Below are positions 51,188 to 60,350 of a stretch of DNA of 64,000 bases, in pieces; positions within the stretch are counted from its first letter, which is position 1, and every line of letters begins with the position of its first letter. Source of the stretch: Pseudomonas sp. LBUM920 (GTDB lineage Bacteria > Pseudomonadota > Gammaproteobacteria > Pseudomonadales > Pseudomonadaceae); NCBI RefSeq assembly GCF_003852315.1, contig NZ_CP027762.1, positions 6,057,501-6,121,500 on the forward strand, in the 5' to 3' direction. Below the pieces are notes generated by a model, which saw nothing but the letters and a program-made list of their open reading frames with translations, searched no databases and was not told the DNA's origin. Position numbers and translations under genes: made by a program.

Positions 51188-52455
51188 AGCTCAGCATTCT
51201 CGGCGCCCGAGTCATCGATCCGGCCAGCGGCCTGGATCAAGTTACCGATCTTCACCTGGAAGCCGGCAAGATCCTCGCCATTGGCGCTGCGCCTGCGGGA
51301 TTCAACGCCAGCGAGACGATCGACGCCAAAGGCCTGGTGGCCGCGCCTGGTTTGGTCGACCTGAACGTCGCCCTGCGCGAACCGGGTTACAGCCGCAAAG
51401 GCACCATCGCCAGTGAAACCCGCGCCGCCGCTGCCGGTGGTGTCACCAGCCTGTGCTGCCCGCCGCACACCAAGCCAATCCTGGACACCTCGGCGGTGAC
51501 CGAGCTGATCCTGGACCGCGCCCGCGAAGCCGGCAATTGCAAAGTGTTCCCCATTGGCGCGCTGAGCAAAGGCCTGGAAGGCGAACAACTCGCCGAGCTG
51601 ATCGCCCTGCGCGACGCCGGTTGCGTGGCATTCGGCAACGGGCTGGAAAGTTTTCGCAGCACGCGCACGCTGTGCCGCGCCCTGGAATACGCGGCCACCT
51701 TCGACCTGACGGTGATCTTCCACTCCCAGGACCGCGACCTGGCCGAAGGCGGCCTGGCCCATGAAGGCGCCGTCGCCAGTTTCCTCGGCCTGCCGGGCAT
51801 CCCGGAAACCGCTGAAACCGTGGCCCTGGCCCGTGATCTGCTGCTGGTGGAGCAAAGTGGCGTGCGTGCGCACTTCAGCCAGTTGACCAGCGCGCGCGGC
51901 GTGGCCCTGATCGCCCAGGCACAAGCGCGCGGCCTGCCGGTGACGGCGGACGTGGCGTTGTACCAGCTGATTTTGACCGATGAAGCGCTGATCGATTTCT
52001 CCAGCCTCTACCACGTGCAGCCGCCGCTGCGCACGCTGGCCGACCGCGACGGTTTGCGCGCGGCCGTGAAGTCGGGTGTGGTGTCGGCAATCTCCAGCCA
52101 CCACCAACCCCACGAGCGTGATGCCAAGCTGGCGCCGTTTGGCGCGACCGAGCCGGGCATCAGCAGTGTCGAACTGCTGCTGCCGCTGGCGATGACCCTG
52201 GTGCAAGACGGTCTGCTCGACCTGCCAACGCTGTTGGCGCGCCTGAGTGCCGGCCCGGCTGAGGCCTTGCGGCTACCGGCGGGCAAGGTGGCGGTGGGTT
52301 CGGCGGCGGATCTGGTGCTGTTTGATCCGACCAGCTCCACGGTTGCCGGGGAACACTGGCTGTCCAAGGGCGAAAACTGCCCGTTCATCGGCCATAGCCT
52401 GCCGGCGACGGTGCGGTACACCTTGGTGGATGGGCGGATCAGCTACCAGGCCTGA
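51184..52455 (+). CDS. pyrC': Dihydroorotase-like structural subunit PyrC' (inactive)
   Basis: This is a 423-aa amidohydrolase-fold protein starting at GTG 51184, inside the pyrB stop. Active dihydroorotases carry D-x-H-x-H after the first strand; here the segment reads VDLNVALREPG, so both histidines are replaced (N61, A63). The protein therefore cannot bind zinc normally and should act as the non-catalytic partner that stabilises PyrB, as known for Pseudomonas PyrC'. A functional dihydroorotase must be encoded elsewhere. Confidence 0.93.
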   Translation: MKLSILGARVIDPASGLDQVTDLHLEAGKILAIGAAPAGFNASETIDAKGLVAAPGLVDLNVALREPGYSRKGTIASETRAAAAGGVTSLCCPPHTKPILDTSAVTELILDRAREAGNCKVFPIGALSKGLEGEQLAELIALRDAGCVAFGNGLESFRSTRTLCRALEYAATFDLTVIFHSQDRDLAEGGLAHEGAVASFLGLPGIPETAETVALARDLLLVEQSGVRAHFSQLTSARGVALIAQAQARGLPVTADVALYQLILTDEALIDFSSLYHVQPPLRTLADRDGLRAAVKSGVVSAISSHHQPHERDAKLAPFGATEPGISSVELLLPLAMTLVQDGLLDLPTLLARLSAGPAEALRLPAGKVAVGSAADLVLFDPTSSTVAGEHWLSKGENCPFIGHSLPATVRYTLVDGRISYQA

Positions 52456-52481
52456 TAGATCGCAAAATCTAAAGTGGCCAC

Positions 52482-52570
52482 CGTGGGATCTGGCTTGCCT
52501 GCGATGCAGGCACCTCGGTCTTTCAGCCAAACCGAGGTGATGCTATCGCGGGCAAGCCCGGCTCCCACAT
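52482..52570. repeat. REPIN (TCTGGCTTGCCTGCGAT type)
   Basis: GTGGGATCTGGCTTGCCTGCGAT is paired with a mixed half GCGGGCAAGCCCGGCTCCCAC. The halves are not identical, so the element is partly decayed. It lies between convergent pyrC' and the TM2 gene. Confidence 0.8.
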
Positions 52571-52600
52571 TGCCCGTGCTCGCATTGAATGTATGCGCGC

Positions 52601-53029
52601 TTATCGGCCGTTGTTGCGCTCGGCATTGCGGATCGAAACCTGCGTATTCAGCGTCCAGAAGTCATACAGCACGCCCACCAGGAACAAACCGCCGGTCAGC
52701 AGGTAGATCAGGCCGGTGATCCATTTGCCCTGATACATGCGGTGCAGCCCGAACACGCCCAGGAACGCCAACAGTACCCAGGCCACGTTGTATTCGATCG
52801 GCCCGGCGGTAAAACGCAGGTCTGCTTCACGGTCCATGGCGGGGATCAGGAACAAGTCGATCAGCCAGCCGATCCCGAAAAGTCCAAAGGTGAAAAACCA
52901 GATCGTCCCGGTCACCGGCTTGCCGTAATAGAAGCGGTGCGCCCCGGTAAAACCGAAAATCCACAGCAGGTAACCGATCACCTTGCTGTGGGTGTCCTGC
53001 TGCATCACATCCTGTCGATAGGTGTTCAT
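52601..53029 (-). CDS. TM2 domain-containing membrane protein
   Basis: This is a 142-aa protein with two TM2-type units: YLLWIFGFTGAHRFYYGKPVTGTIWFFTFGLFGIGWLIDLF, and a second GVFGLHRMYQGKWITGLIYLLTGGLFLVGVLYDFW. Each has G-x-H-R-x-Y between paired helices. The function of bacterial TM2 proteins is unknown. It stands alone. Confidence 0.88.
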   Translation of the reverse strand: MNTYRQDVMQQDTHSKVIGYLLWIFGFTGAHRFYYGKPVTGTIWFFTFGLFGIGWLIDLFLIPAMDREADLRFTAGPIEYNVAWVLLAFLGVFGLHRMYQGKWITGLIYLLTGGLFLVGVLYDFWTLNTQVSIRNAERNNGR

Positions 53030-53278
53030 GGAGTACCTCTTTTGCCTCGATAGATAAATTTTTTCATTTTCTTTGTGACTTTTTTACGGGCGCCCGACGC
53101 ACGGCAAATGGTATCTTCCTTCCCGCAAAGCCTTATGCCACCTGACCTCTGCAGGACAATAGCGGCAATTCGTCGCGTTTTTCCTGAATTTGACCCCAGG
53201 GTTCAGTCGACAAACGGCCTTAGAACGACACAAAAAGCTGTTATAAAGTTGCGCGCAAACCAAAAAGAGCCACGCCTA

Positions 53279-53917
53279 ATGCGACCATTTTTCAAGACAT
53301 GGCTAACCATCTGCCTATTAATGCCACTGGCCGCCCACGCCACCAATCGTGAGCAACGTCTTCCTAACGTTAACGGTTTCACCCCTAAAGTTCACAGCAC
53401 ACCAGGCACCGCCAAGTCGGTAAAGCTGACCGTCAACCGCCCGACTCAAGTGAGCAAGGCCCACGGTAAAGCAACCGCCGGCCTGATGGCAGTCAACACC
53501 AAACAAAGCAGCAACGTCCTCAGCCGCGCGGTTAATGTGCTCGGTACTCCTTATCGTTGGGGCGGCAGCAGCCCAAGTAAAGGGTTCGACTGCAGTGGTT
53601 TGGTGAAATATGCGTTTAATGACGTCAAAGCGGTGGATTTGCCACGCACTTCCAACGCCATGGCCGCCGGTCACGGGCTGAAGGTTGATCGTAAAGACCT
53701 GAAACCGGGCGACCTGTTGTTCTTCAAGCTCAAGAGCCGCCAGGTCAATCACGTTGCCATCTACCTGGGCAACGACCGCTTCATCCACGCACCGCGTCGT
53801 GGCAAGTCGGTAAGCATCGACACACTGAAAAAGCCGTTCTGGGACAAGAACTACGTGATTGCCAAACGGGTTCTGCCGAAAGAGCAGAACAACAACCTGC
53901 GGGTTGTGCAGCGCTGA
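53279..53917 (+). CDS. NlpC/P60 family (C40) cell-wall peptidase
   Basis: This is a 212-aa protein. A signal peptide (cleavage AHA-TNR) and a basic, probably disordered linker (residues 23-75) are followed by the NlpC/P60 domain. The catalytic triad is C105 (GFDCSGLV), H158 (VNHVAIYLG) and H170 (FIHAP). Such enzymes cut peptide stems of peptidoglycan. The ATG at 53279 is chosen for the signal peptide; the ribosome-binding site is weak. A TATAAA at about 53250 could be its -10 box. Confidence 0.9.
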   Translation: MRPFFKTWLTICLLMPLAAHATNREQRLPNVNGFTPKVHSTPGTAKSVKLTVNRPTQVSKAHGKATAGLMAVNTKQSSNVLSRAVNVLGTPYRWGGSSPSKGFDCSGLVKYAFNDVKAVDLPRTSNAMAAGHGLKVDRKDLKPGDLLFFKLKSRQVNHVAIYLGNDRFIHAPRRGKSVSIDTLKKPFWDKNYVIAKRVLPKEQNNNLRVVQR

Positions 53918-53940
53918 TTTCAGTCTGATATGCGGTAACC

Positions 53941-54035
53941 AATGTGGGAGCGGGCTTGCTCGCGAATGCGTTAGATCGGTCAACCAAGATGGTGACTGAC
54001 ACTGCGCATTCGCGGGCAAGCCCGCTCCCACATTT
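53941..54035. repeat. REPIN (GTGGGAGCGGGCTTGCTCGCGAA type)
   Basis: Inverted halves flank a roughly 48-base loop, between convergent NlpC/P60 and pilT genes. Confidence 0.88.
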
Positions 54036-54057
54036 GATTTTCATTGCCCGCAAGACC

Positions 54058-55092
54058 TCAAATATCCCCAGGCACCCTCGCCTGCCCCCGCGCATCTTCC
54101 CGGCTGATCAGCCCCTCGCTGACCAACGCCTTCAAGCTCATGTCCAACGTTTTCATCCCCAGTGCCCCACCGGTCTGGATCGCCGAGACCATCTGCGCCA
54201 CTTTGTCTTCGCGGATCAAGTTACGAATAGCCGGTGTCCCCAGCATGATCTCGTGAGCCGCCACCCGCCCGCCGCCGATTTTCTTGACCAGCACTTGCGA
54301 CACCACCGCCTGCAACGATTCCGAGAGCATCGAGCGCACCATGGCCTTTTCCGCTGCCGGGAACACGTCCACCAGCCGGTCCACGCTCTTTGCGGCCGAC
54401 GTGGTGTGCAGGGTGCCAAATACCAGGTGCCCGGTCTCAGCGGCGGTCAGCGCCAGGCGGATGGTCTCAAGGTCGCGCAATTCGCCCACCAGAATCACAT
54501 CCGGGTCCTCACGCAGAGCCGAACGCAGCGCCGCCGAAAAGCTGTGGGTATCGCGGTGCACCTGGCGCTGGTTGATCAAGGCCATTTTCGGCCTGTGGAT
54601 AAATTCGATGGGGTCTTCGAGGGTGAGGATGTGCTGGCGTCGATGCCCGTTTAAGTAGTCGATCATCGCCGCCAGCGTGGTGGACTTGCCCGACCCGGTC
54701 GGCCCGGTGACCAGCACCAGGCCGCGCGGCAGTTGCGCGATCCGCTGGAACACCGCCCCCAGCCCGAGGCTTTCAAGGCTCCGCACCTGGGCGGGAATGG
54801 TGCGAAACACCGCCCCCATGCCGCGGTCCTGCTGAAATACGTTCACCCGGAACCGCGCCACGCTCGGCAGTTCAAAGGCAAAATCGGTTTCAAGAGATGT
54901 TTTGAAATCCTTTTGTTGGTAGCTGTTGAGCAAAGGGCTCAATAAGTCCGCAACTTGCGGGGGCGTGAGCACCGGGCCTTCCAGCGGCCAGACCTCGCCA
55001 TCGACACGCAGCATCGGTGCCAGGCCGGCCGACAAATGCAGGTCGGAGGCGCCACGGCGCACGCTGGCCGTCAGCAATTCAGTGATATCCAT
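54058..55092 (-). CDS. pilT: Type IV pilus retraction ATPase PilT
   Basis: This is a 344-aa hexameric secretion-type ATPase: Walker A GPTGSGKST (130-138), Asp box LEDPIEF, Walker B VILVGELRDLET (atypical, as in all PilT) and His box GHLVFGTLHT. It powers pilus retraction and twitching, the motion controlled by the Pil-Chp genes in this window. pilU is not next to it. Starts upstream of 55092 would run into yggS. Confidence 0.95.
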   Translation of the reverse strand: MDITELLTASVRRGASDLHLSAGLAPMLRVDGEVWPLEGPVLTPPQVADLLSPLLNSYQQKDFKTSLETDFAFELPSVARFRVNVFQQDRGMGAVFRTIPAQVRSLESLGLGAVFQRIAQLPRGLVLVTGPTGSGKSTTLAAMIDYLNGHRRQHILTLEDPIEFIHRPKMALINQRQVHRDTHSFSAALRSALREDPDVILVGELRDLETIRLALTAAETGHLVFGTLHTTSAAKSVDRLVDVFPAAEKAMVRSMLSESLQAVVSQVLVKKIGGGRVAAHEIMLGTPAIRNLIREDKVAQMVSAIQTGGALGMKTLDMSLKALVSEGLISREDARGQARVPGDI

Positions 55093-55149
55093 AGGGCTTT
55101 CCATTTCCAGTAGAATGCCGCGGACTCCATATCCACGGGTGCATCTTGA

Positions 55150-55836
55150 ATGTCGACGATAGCAGACAACATTGGCCTGGTTAGCGAGCGGATCCGTGCC
55201 GCGGCCCACGCCGTGCAACGTGACGAAAACAGCATCCACCTGCTGGCCGTGAGCAAGACCAAACCCGCGCAAGCCGTGCGCGAGGCCTACGCCGCCGGGA
55301 TGCACGATTTTGGCGAGAACTACCTGCAGGAAGCCTTGGGCAAACAGGCGCAATTAACCGACCTGCCCTTGAGTTGGCACTTCATTGGCCCCATTCAATC
55401 GAACAAGACTCGTGCGATCGCCGAGAACTTCGCTTGGGTACATTCCGTGGACCGCTTGAAAATCGCTCAACGCCTGTCCGAACAACGCCCGGCCGACCTG
55501 CCGCCGCTGAACATCTGCATCCAGGTCAACGTCAGTGGCGAAGCCAGCAAATCCGGCTGTACGCCCGCCGATCTGCCGGCTCTGGCCCATGCGATCAGCG
55601 CTTTGCCGCGCCTGAAACTGCGCGGCTTGATGGCGATCCCCGAGCCGACTGAAGAGCGCGCCGCACAAGAGGCGGCGTTCGCAGCGGTGAGAGACCTGCA
55701 AGCCAGCCTGAATCTGCCGCTGGACACACTTTCCATGGGCATGAGCCACGACCTCGAGTCGGCCATCGCCCAAGGCGCCACCTGGGTGCGGATCGGTACC
55801 GCCCTGTTTGGCGCCCGCGACTACGGCCAGCCGTGA
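55150..55836 (+). CDS. yggS: PLP homeostasis protein YggS
   Basis: This is a 228-aa fold-type III PLP-binding protein with K36 in LLAVSKTKPA, FGENYLQEA, WHFIGPIQSNKT and SMGMSHDLESAIAQG. It buffers pyridoxal phosphate and influences amino-acid pools; no enzyme activity is known. It is divergent from pilT and followed by proC, a conserved pairing. Confidence 0.95.
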   Translation: MSTIADNIGLVSERIRAAAHAVQRDENSIHLLAVSKTKPAQAVREAYAAGMHDFGENYLQEALGKQAQLTDLPLSWHFIGPIQSNKTRAIAENFAWVHSVDRLKIAQRLSEQRPADLPPLNICIQVNVSGEASKSGCTPADLPALAHAISALPRLKLRGLMAIPEPTEERAAQEAAFAAVRDLQASLNLPLDTLSMGMSHDLESAIAQGATWVRIGTALFGARDYGQP

Positions 55837-55869
55837 AATGGCTGACTTTCCTCTGAATAAGGACCTGTC

Positions 55870-56688
55870 ATGAGCAACACGCGTATTGCCTTAATCGGCG
55901 CCGGTAACATGGCGGCCAGCCTGATCGGTGGCCTGCGGGCCAAAGGCCTCGAAGCCTCCCAGATCCGCGCCAGCGACCCGGGCGCCGACACCCGCGCCCG
56001 CGTCAGCACTGAGCACGGCATTGAAACCTTTGCCGACAACGCCGAGGCGATCCAGGGCGTTGACGTGATCGTACTGGCGGTCAAGCCGCAGGCCATGAAG
56101 ACCGTGTGCGAAAGCCTGCGGCCAAGCCTGCAACCGCATCAGTTGGTGGTCTCCATCGCTGCCGGCATCACCTGCGCCAGCATGAACACCTGGCTCGGTG
56201 AACAGCCAATCGTGCGCTGCATGCCCAACACCCCGGCGCTGCTGCGCAAGGGCGTGAGCGGCCTGTACGCCACCGCCGAAGTGACGGCCGAGCAACGCGA
56301 TCAGGCGCAAGAACTGTTGTCCGCCGTCGGCATCGCCGTGTGGCTGGAGCAAGAGCAGCAACTGGATGCGGTCACCGCCGTTTCCGGCAGCGGCCCGGCG
56401 TACTTCTTTCTGTTGATCGAAGCCATGACCGCCGCCGGCGTGAAACTGGGCCTGCCACACGAAGTGGCTGAGCAACTGGCTGAGCAAACCGCGCTCGGCG
56501 CCGCCAACATGGCCGTCGACAGCGACGTGGACGCCGCCGAACTGCGCCGCCGCGTAACGTCGCCGGGTGGCACTACGCAAGCGGCCATTGAATCGTTCCA
56601 GGCCGGTGGCTTTGAAGCCCTGGTGGAAAAAGCCCTGGGTGCTGCGGCACATCGTTCGGCCGAGATGGCCGAGCAACTGGGCAAATAG
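55870..56688 (+). CDS. proC: Pyrroline-5-carboxylate reductase
   Basis: This is a 272-aa NAD(P)H-dependent enzyme for the last step of proline synthesis. N-terminal Rossmann IALIGAGNMAASLIGGL, VSIAAGITC, RCMPNTPALL, AVSGSGPAYFFLLIEAM and RRRVTSPGGTTQAAIE are all present. AATAAGGACC precedes the ATG. Confidence 0.97.
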   Translation: MSNTRIALIGAGNMAASLIGGLRAKGLEASQIRASDPGADTRARVSTEHGIETFADNAEAIQGVDVIVLAVKPQAMKTVCESLRPSLQPHQLVVSIAAGITCASMNTWLGEQPIVRCMPNTPALLRKGVSGLYATAEVTAEQRDQAQELLSAVGIAVWLEQEQQLDAVTAVSGSGPAYFFLLIEAMTAAGVKLGLPHEVAEQLAEQTALGAANMAVDSDVDAAELRRRVTSPGGTTQAAIESFQAGGFEALVEKALGAAAHRSAEMAEQLGK

Positions 56689-56723
56689 TCGTCCCCTGCA
56701 ACTGGACCCGATAGGAAACAAAC

Positions 56724-57311
56724 ATGCTCGGAATCAATGACGCTGCCATTTTCATCATCCAGACCTTGGGCAGCCTGTACCTGCTGATCGTGCTGATGCG
56801 CTTTATCCTGCAATTGGTGCGGGCGAACTTCTACAACCCGCTCTGCCAGTTCGTGGTGAAAGCCACCCAACCGCTACTCAAACCGCTGCGCCGCGTGATC
56901 CCAAGCCTGTTCGGCCTGGACATGTCATCGCTGGTGCTGGCGCTGCTGCTGCAGATTTTGCTGTTTGTGGTGATCCTGATGCTCAACGGCTACCAGGCCT
57001 TCACCCCGCTGCTGTTGCCATGGGGCCTGATCGGTATCTTCTCGCTGTTTTTGAAGATCATCTTCTGGTCGATGATCATCAGCGTGATCCTCTCGTGGGT
57101 CGCACCCGGCAGCCGTAGCCCTGGCGCGGAGCTGGTGGCCCAGATCACCGAACCGGTGCTGGCGCCGTTCCGTCGGTTGATCCCGAACCTGGGCGGCCTG
57201 GATATCTCGCCGATCTTCGCGTTTATCGCGATCCAGCTGCTGCAAAGCTGGGTGATCCCGCGCCTGGCCTACTACGCGTTCATGCCCAAGGAGCTGTTCG
57301 GACTGATTTGA
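56724..57311 (+). CDS. YggT family membrane protein
   Basis: This is a 195-aa protein with two copies of the YggT unit (hydrophobic helix, then NPLCQFVVKATQPLLKPLRRVIP; and GAELVAQITEPVLAPFRRLIPNLGGLDISP). It is conserved after proC in many bacteria. Its role is unclear; osmotic tolerance or cell-envelope functions have been suggested. Confidence 0.92.
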   Translation: MLGINDAAIFIIQTLGSLYLLIVLMRFILQLVRANFYNPLCQFVVKATQPLLKPLRRVIPSLFGLDMSSLVLALLLQILLFVVILMLNGYQAFTPLLLPWGLIGIFSLFLKIIFWSMIISVILSWVAPGSRSPGAELVAQITEPVLAPFRRLIPNLGGLDISPIFAFIAIQLLQSWVIPRLAYYAFMPKELFGLI

Positions 57312-57341
57312 TTCCTGGCGGATCACTGTGCAAGCCGCTTT

Positions 57342-57447
57342 TGGGGAAGCTGGCTTGCCTGCGATTGCATCACTGCGGTGTGACTGAAACACCGAGGTGA
57401 CTGCATCGCAGGCAAGCCAGCTCCCACACAAGCCCCCTCCCACATTT
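57342..57447. repeat. REPIN plus extra REP half
   Basis: GGAAGCTGGCTTGCCTGCGAT and inverted ATCGCAGGCAAGCCAGCTCCCAC are present. A half-site of another subfamily, AGCCCCCTCCCACATTT, is fused at the right end. Confidence 0.82.
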
Positions 57448-57475
57448 GTATCTTTGTACGGGCGCAGGCCTTTGC

Positions 57476-57504
57476 TTGCCGCTAGGTGCAGCGGTCTTTA
57501 GACT
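57476..57504 (+). promoter_or_regulatory. Candidate metX promoter
   Basis: TTGCCG (57476-57481) and TAGACT (57499-57504) are separated by 17 bases, about 30 bases before the metX ATG. Each box matches four of six positions. No SAM-type riboswitch is seen here. Confidence 0.4.
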
Positions 57505-57533
57505 TACGCCTCATTTAAACGAGAGCAGGGTCG

Positions 57534-58673
57534 ATGCCAGCTGCCTTCCCCCCCGATTCTGTTGGACTGGTCGTGCCCCAAGTGGCGCACTTCAGCGAAC
57601 CGCTGGCCCTGGCCTGCGGCCGTTCGCTGCCGGCCTATGACCTGATCTACGAAACCTATGGCCAACTAAACGCCACGGCGAGCAACGCCGTGCTGATCTG
57701 CCATGCCTTGTCCGGCCATCATCACGCCGCCGGTTTCCACAGTGCCGACGAGCGCAAGCCCGGCTGGTGGGACAGCTGCATCGGCCCCGGCAAGCCCATC
57801 GACACCAACAAATTCTTTGTGGTCAGCCTGAACAACCTCGGCGGCTGCAACGGCTCCACCGGCCCGAGCAGCCTCAACCCGGAAACCGGCAAACCGTTCG
57901 GCGCGGATTTCCCTGTGCTGACCGTGGAAGACTGGGTGCACAGCCAGGCGCGTCTGGCTGACCTGCTGGGCATCGGCCAGTGGGCTGCAGTGATCGGCGG
58001 CAGCCTGGGCGGCATGCAAGCGCTGCAATGGACCATCTCCTACCCGGACCGCGTGCGCCATTGCCTGGCAATCGCTTCGGCGCCGAAACTGTCGGCGCAG
58101 AACATTGCTTTCAACGAAGTGGCGCGCCAGGCCATCCTCACCGATCCCGAGTTCCACGGCGGCTCGTTCCAGGAAGCGGGCGTAATCCCCAAGCGTGGCT
58201 TGATGCTCGCGCGCATGGTCGGGCACATCACTTACCTGTCCGATGACTCCATGGGCGAAAAATTCGGCCGTGGCCTCAAGAGCGAGAAGCTCAACTACGA
58301 CTTCCACAGCGTCGAGTTCCAGGTTGAAAGCTACCTGCGCTATCAGGGCGAGGAGTTTTCCGGGCGTTTCGACGCCAACACCTACCTGCTGATGACCAAG
58401 GCGCTGGACTACTTCGACCCGGCCGCCAACTTCAACGACGACCTGGCGAAAACCTTTGAGGGTGCCAGCGCCAAGTTCTGCGTGATGTCGTTCACCACCG
58501 ACTGGCGCTTCTCGCCGGCCCGCTCCCGTGAGCTGGTGGACGCGCTGATGGCCGCCAAGAAAGATGTCTGCTACCTGGAGATCGATGCTCCGCAAGGCCA
58601 TGACGCCTTCCTGATTCCGATCCCGCGCTACCTGCAGGCTTTCAGCAATTACATGAACCGCATAACTCTGTGA
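57534..58673 (+). CDS. metX: Homoserine O-acyltransferase MetX (succinyl type in Pseudomonas)
   Basis: This is a 379-aa alpha/beta hydrolase-fold enzyme that activates homoserine for methionine synthesis. The nucleophile is S157 in GGSLGGMQ, the oxyanion and substrate block is NNLGGCNGSTGPSS, and the triad His is in PQGHDAFL. Sequence alone does not prove acetyl versus succinyl use, but Pseudomonas MetX uses succinyl-CoA. A downstream metW partner lies 7 bases away, as usual for the succinyl type. Confidence 0.95.
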   Translation: MPAAFPPDSVGLVVPQVAHFSEPLALACGRSLPAYDLIYETYGQLNATASNAVLICHALSGHHHAAGFHSADERKPGWWDSCIGPGKPIDTNKFFVVSLNNLGGCNGSTGPSSLNPETGKPFGADFPVLTVEDWVHSQARLADLLGIGQWAAVIGGSLGGMQALQWTISYPDRVRHCLAIASAPKLSAQNIAFNEVARQAILTDPEFHGGSFQEAGVIPKRGLMLARMVGHITYLSDDSMGEKFGRGLKSEKLNYDFHSVEFQVESYLRYQGEEFSGRFDANTYLLMTKALDYFDPAANFNDDLAKTFEGASAKFCVMSFTTDWRFSPARSRELVDALMAAKKDVCYLEIDAPQGHDAFLIPIPRYLQAFSNYMNRITL

Positions 58674-58680
58674 GAACGCC

Positions 58681-59301
58681 ATGAGAGCCGACCTGGAAAT
58701 CATCCAAGACTGGATCCCCGCCGGCAGCCGCGTGCTCGACCTCGGTTGCGGTGATGGCGAACTGCTGAGCTGGCTGCGCGACAACAAGCAAGTCACCGGC
58801 TACGGCCTGGAAAATGACCCGGACAACATTGCCCAATGCGTGGCCAAGGGCATCAACGTGATCGAGCAGGACCTGGACAAGGGCCTGGGCAACTTTGCCA
58901 GCAACAGCTTCGACATCGTGGTGATGACCCAGGCCCTGCAAGCCGTGCACTACCCGGACCGTATTCTCGACGAAATGCTGCGTGTGGGCCGCCAATGCAT
59001 CATCACCTTCCCCAACTTCGGCCACTGGCGCTGCCGCTGGTACCTGGCCACCAAGGGCCGGATGCCGGTGTCGGACTTCCTGCCGTACACGTGGTACAAC
59101 ACCCCGAACATCCACTTCTGCACCTTCGAAGACTTCGAAGCCTTGTGCGGAGAGCGTGAGGCCAAAGTCATCAACCGCCTTGCCGTCGATCAACAGCATC
59201 GCCACGGCTGGGCGAGTAAGCTATGGCCCAATCTGTTGGGCGAAATCGGGATCTACCGCGTCAGCAGTCCTGGCCTCACGGACCATCAAATTGCCGTCTA
59301 A
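58681..59301 (+). CDS. metW: Methionine biosynthesis protein MetW
   Basis: This is a 206-aa class I methyltransferase-like protein with VLDLGCGDGELLSWLRDN (SAM-type loop), VMTQALQAVHYPDRILDEMLRVG and FPNFGHWRCRWYL. It pairs with MetX and is needed for full homoserine transacylation. It is in one operon with metX and probably the following DUF4426 gene. Confidence 0.95.
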   Translation: MRADLEIIQDWIPAGSRVLDLGCGDGELLSWLRDNKQVTGYGLENDPDNIAQCVAKGINVIEQDLDKGLGNFASNSFDIVVMTQALQAVHYPDRILDEMLRVGRQCIITFPNFGHWRCRWYLATKGRMPVSDFLPYTWYNTPNIHFCTFEDFEALCGEREAKVINRLAVDQQHRHGWASKLWPNLLGEIGIYRVSSPGLTDHQIAV

Positions 59302-59322
59302 CCATTTTCAAGGAGGACGAAC

Positions 59323-59757
59323 ATGAGTCGTTTGGCTGTATTTCTACTCACCGCATGCCTGGGCGTCAGCGCCATGGCGGCGGATGCCATCGATGGTAAT
59401 CGCCAGAAAGAATTCGGCGATATCACGGTGCATTACAACACCCTGACCACGAGTTTCCTGACGCCGGAAATGGCTCAGGAAGCCGGGATCGTACGCAGCA
59501 AAGAGCTGGGCATGATCAATGTGTTCGTGAACAAGGGCGTCGAACCGATCGACGCAACCGTCACCGGCACGATCAAAGACCTGGGCGGCAAGAGCGAGAT
59601 GCTCACGTTCAAGAAAATCATCCAGAACGGCTCCACGCTGTATGTCGCCCAGTACGCGGTGCCACAGCAGGAAACCAAGATTTTCACCATCAATGTTGAA
59701 ACCGGCGGCAAAGCCCACGGTTTCCAATTCAACCAAGAACTGTTTCCGGCCGACTGA
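59323..59757 (+). CDS. DUF4426 periplasmic protein
   Basis: This is a 144-aa protein with a signal peptide (cleavage AMA-ADA). The DUF4426 beta-sandwich contains FGDITVHYNTLTTSFLTPEMAQ, GMINVFVNKG and KAHGFQFNQELFPAD. It is conserved between metW and rdgB in Pseudomonas; the function is unknown. AAGGAGG gives a strong ribosome-binding site. The stop overlaps the rdgB start (TGATG). Confidence 0.9.
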   Translation: MSRLAVFLLTACLGVSAMAADAIDGNRQKEFGDITVHYNTLTTSFLTPEMAQEAGIVRSKELGMINVFVNKGVEPIDATVTGTIKDLGGKSEMLTFKKIIQNGSTLYVAQYAVPQQETKIFTINVETGGKAHGFQFNQELFPAD

Positions 59758-60350
59758 TGAACCTCACACAACTCGTACTGGCCAGCCATAACGCGGGCAA
59801 ACTCAAAGAACTCCAGGCGATGCTCGGTAATTGCGTGCAACTGCGCTCGATCGGCGAGTTCAGCCAGGTCGAGCCGGAAGAAACCGGCCTGTCGTTTGTC
59901 GAAAACGCGATTCTCAAGGCCCGCAACGCCGCGCGTATCTCCGGTTTGCCGGCGCTGGCGGATGATTCGGGCCTGGCGGTGGACTTCTTGGGCGGAGCAC
60001 CTGGCATTTATTCGGCGCGGTATGCCGACGGCAAGGGCGACGCGGCCAACAACGCCAAGTTGCTGGACGCTCTCAAGGACGTGCCGGACGCGATGCGCGG
60101 TGCGCAGTTTGTCTGTGTGCTGGCGCTGGTGCGCCACGCCGACGACCCGCTGCCGATCCTCTGCGAAGGCCTGTGGCATGGGCGCATCCTGCATGCGGCC
60201 AGTGGCGAGCACGGGTTTGGCTACGATCCGCTGTTCTGGGTGCCGGAGCGTAATGTTTCCAGCGCCGAACTGAGCCCGGCCGACAAGAACCAGATCAGCC
60301 ACCGCGCCCGCGCAATGGATTTGCTGCGCCAACGCCTGAGCCTGAAATGA
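59757..60350 (+). CDS. rdgB: XTP/dITP pyrophosphatase
   Basis: This is a 197-aa HAM1/RdgB house-cleaning enzyme that hydrolyses deaminated purine nucleotides. It shows LVLASHNAGKLKELQ, ALADDSGLAVDFLGGAPGIYSARY and GHGFGYDPLF-like sequence (EHGFGYDPLFWVPE). It overlaps DUF4426 by one base and hemW by four. Confidence 0.95.
   Translation: MNLTQLVLASHNAGKLKELQAMLGNCVQLRSIGEFSQVEPEETGLSFVENAILKARNAARISGLPALADDSGLAVDFLGGAPGIYSARYADGKGDAANNAKLLDALKDVPDAMRGAQFVCVLALVRHADDPLPILCEGLWHGRILHAASGEHGFGYDPLFWVPERNVSSAELSPADKNQISHRARAMDLLRQRLSLK

Noticed and set aside
57430..57533. Possible SAM-responsive riboswitch before metX
   Set aside because: Only a five-bp hairpin and a plausible promoter are present; no conserved SAM riboswitch core is visible.
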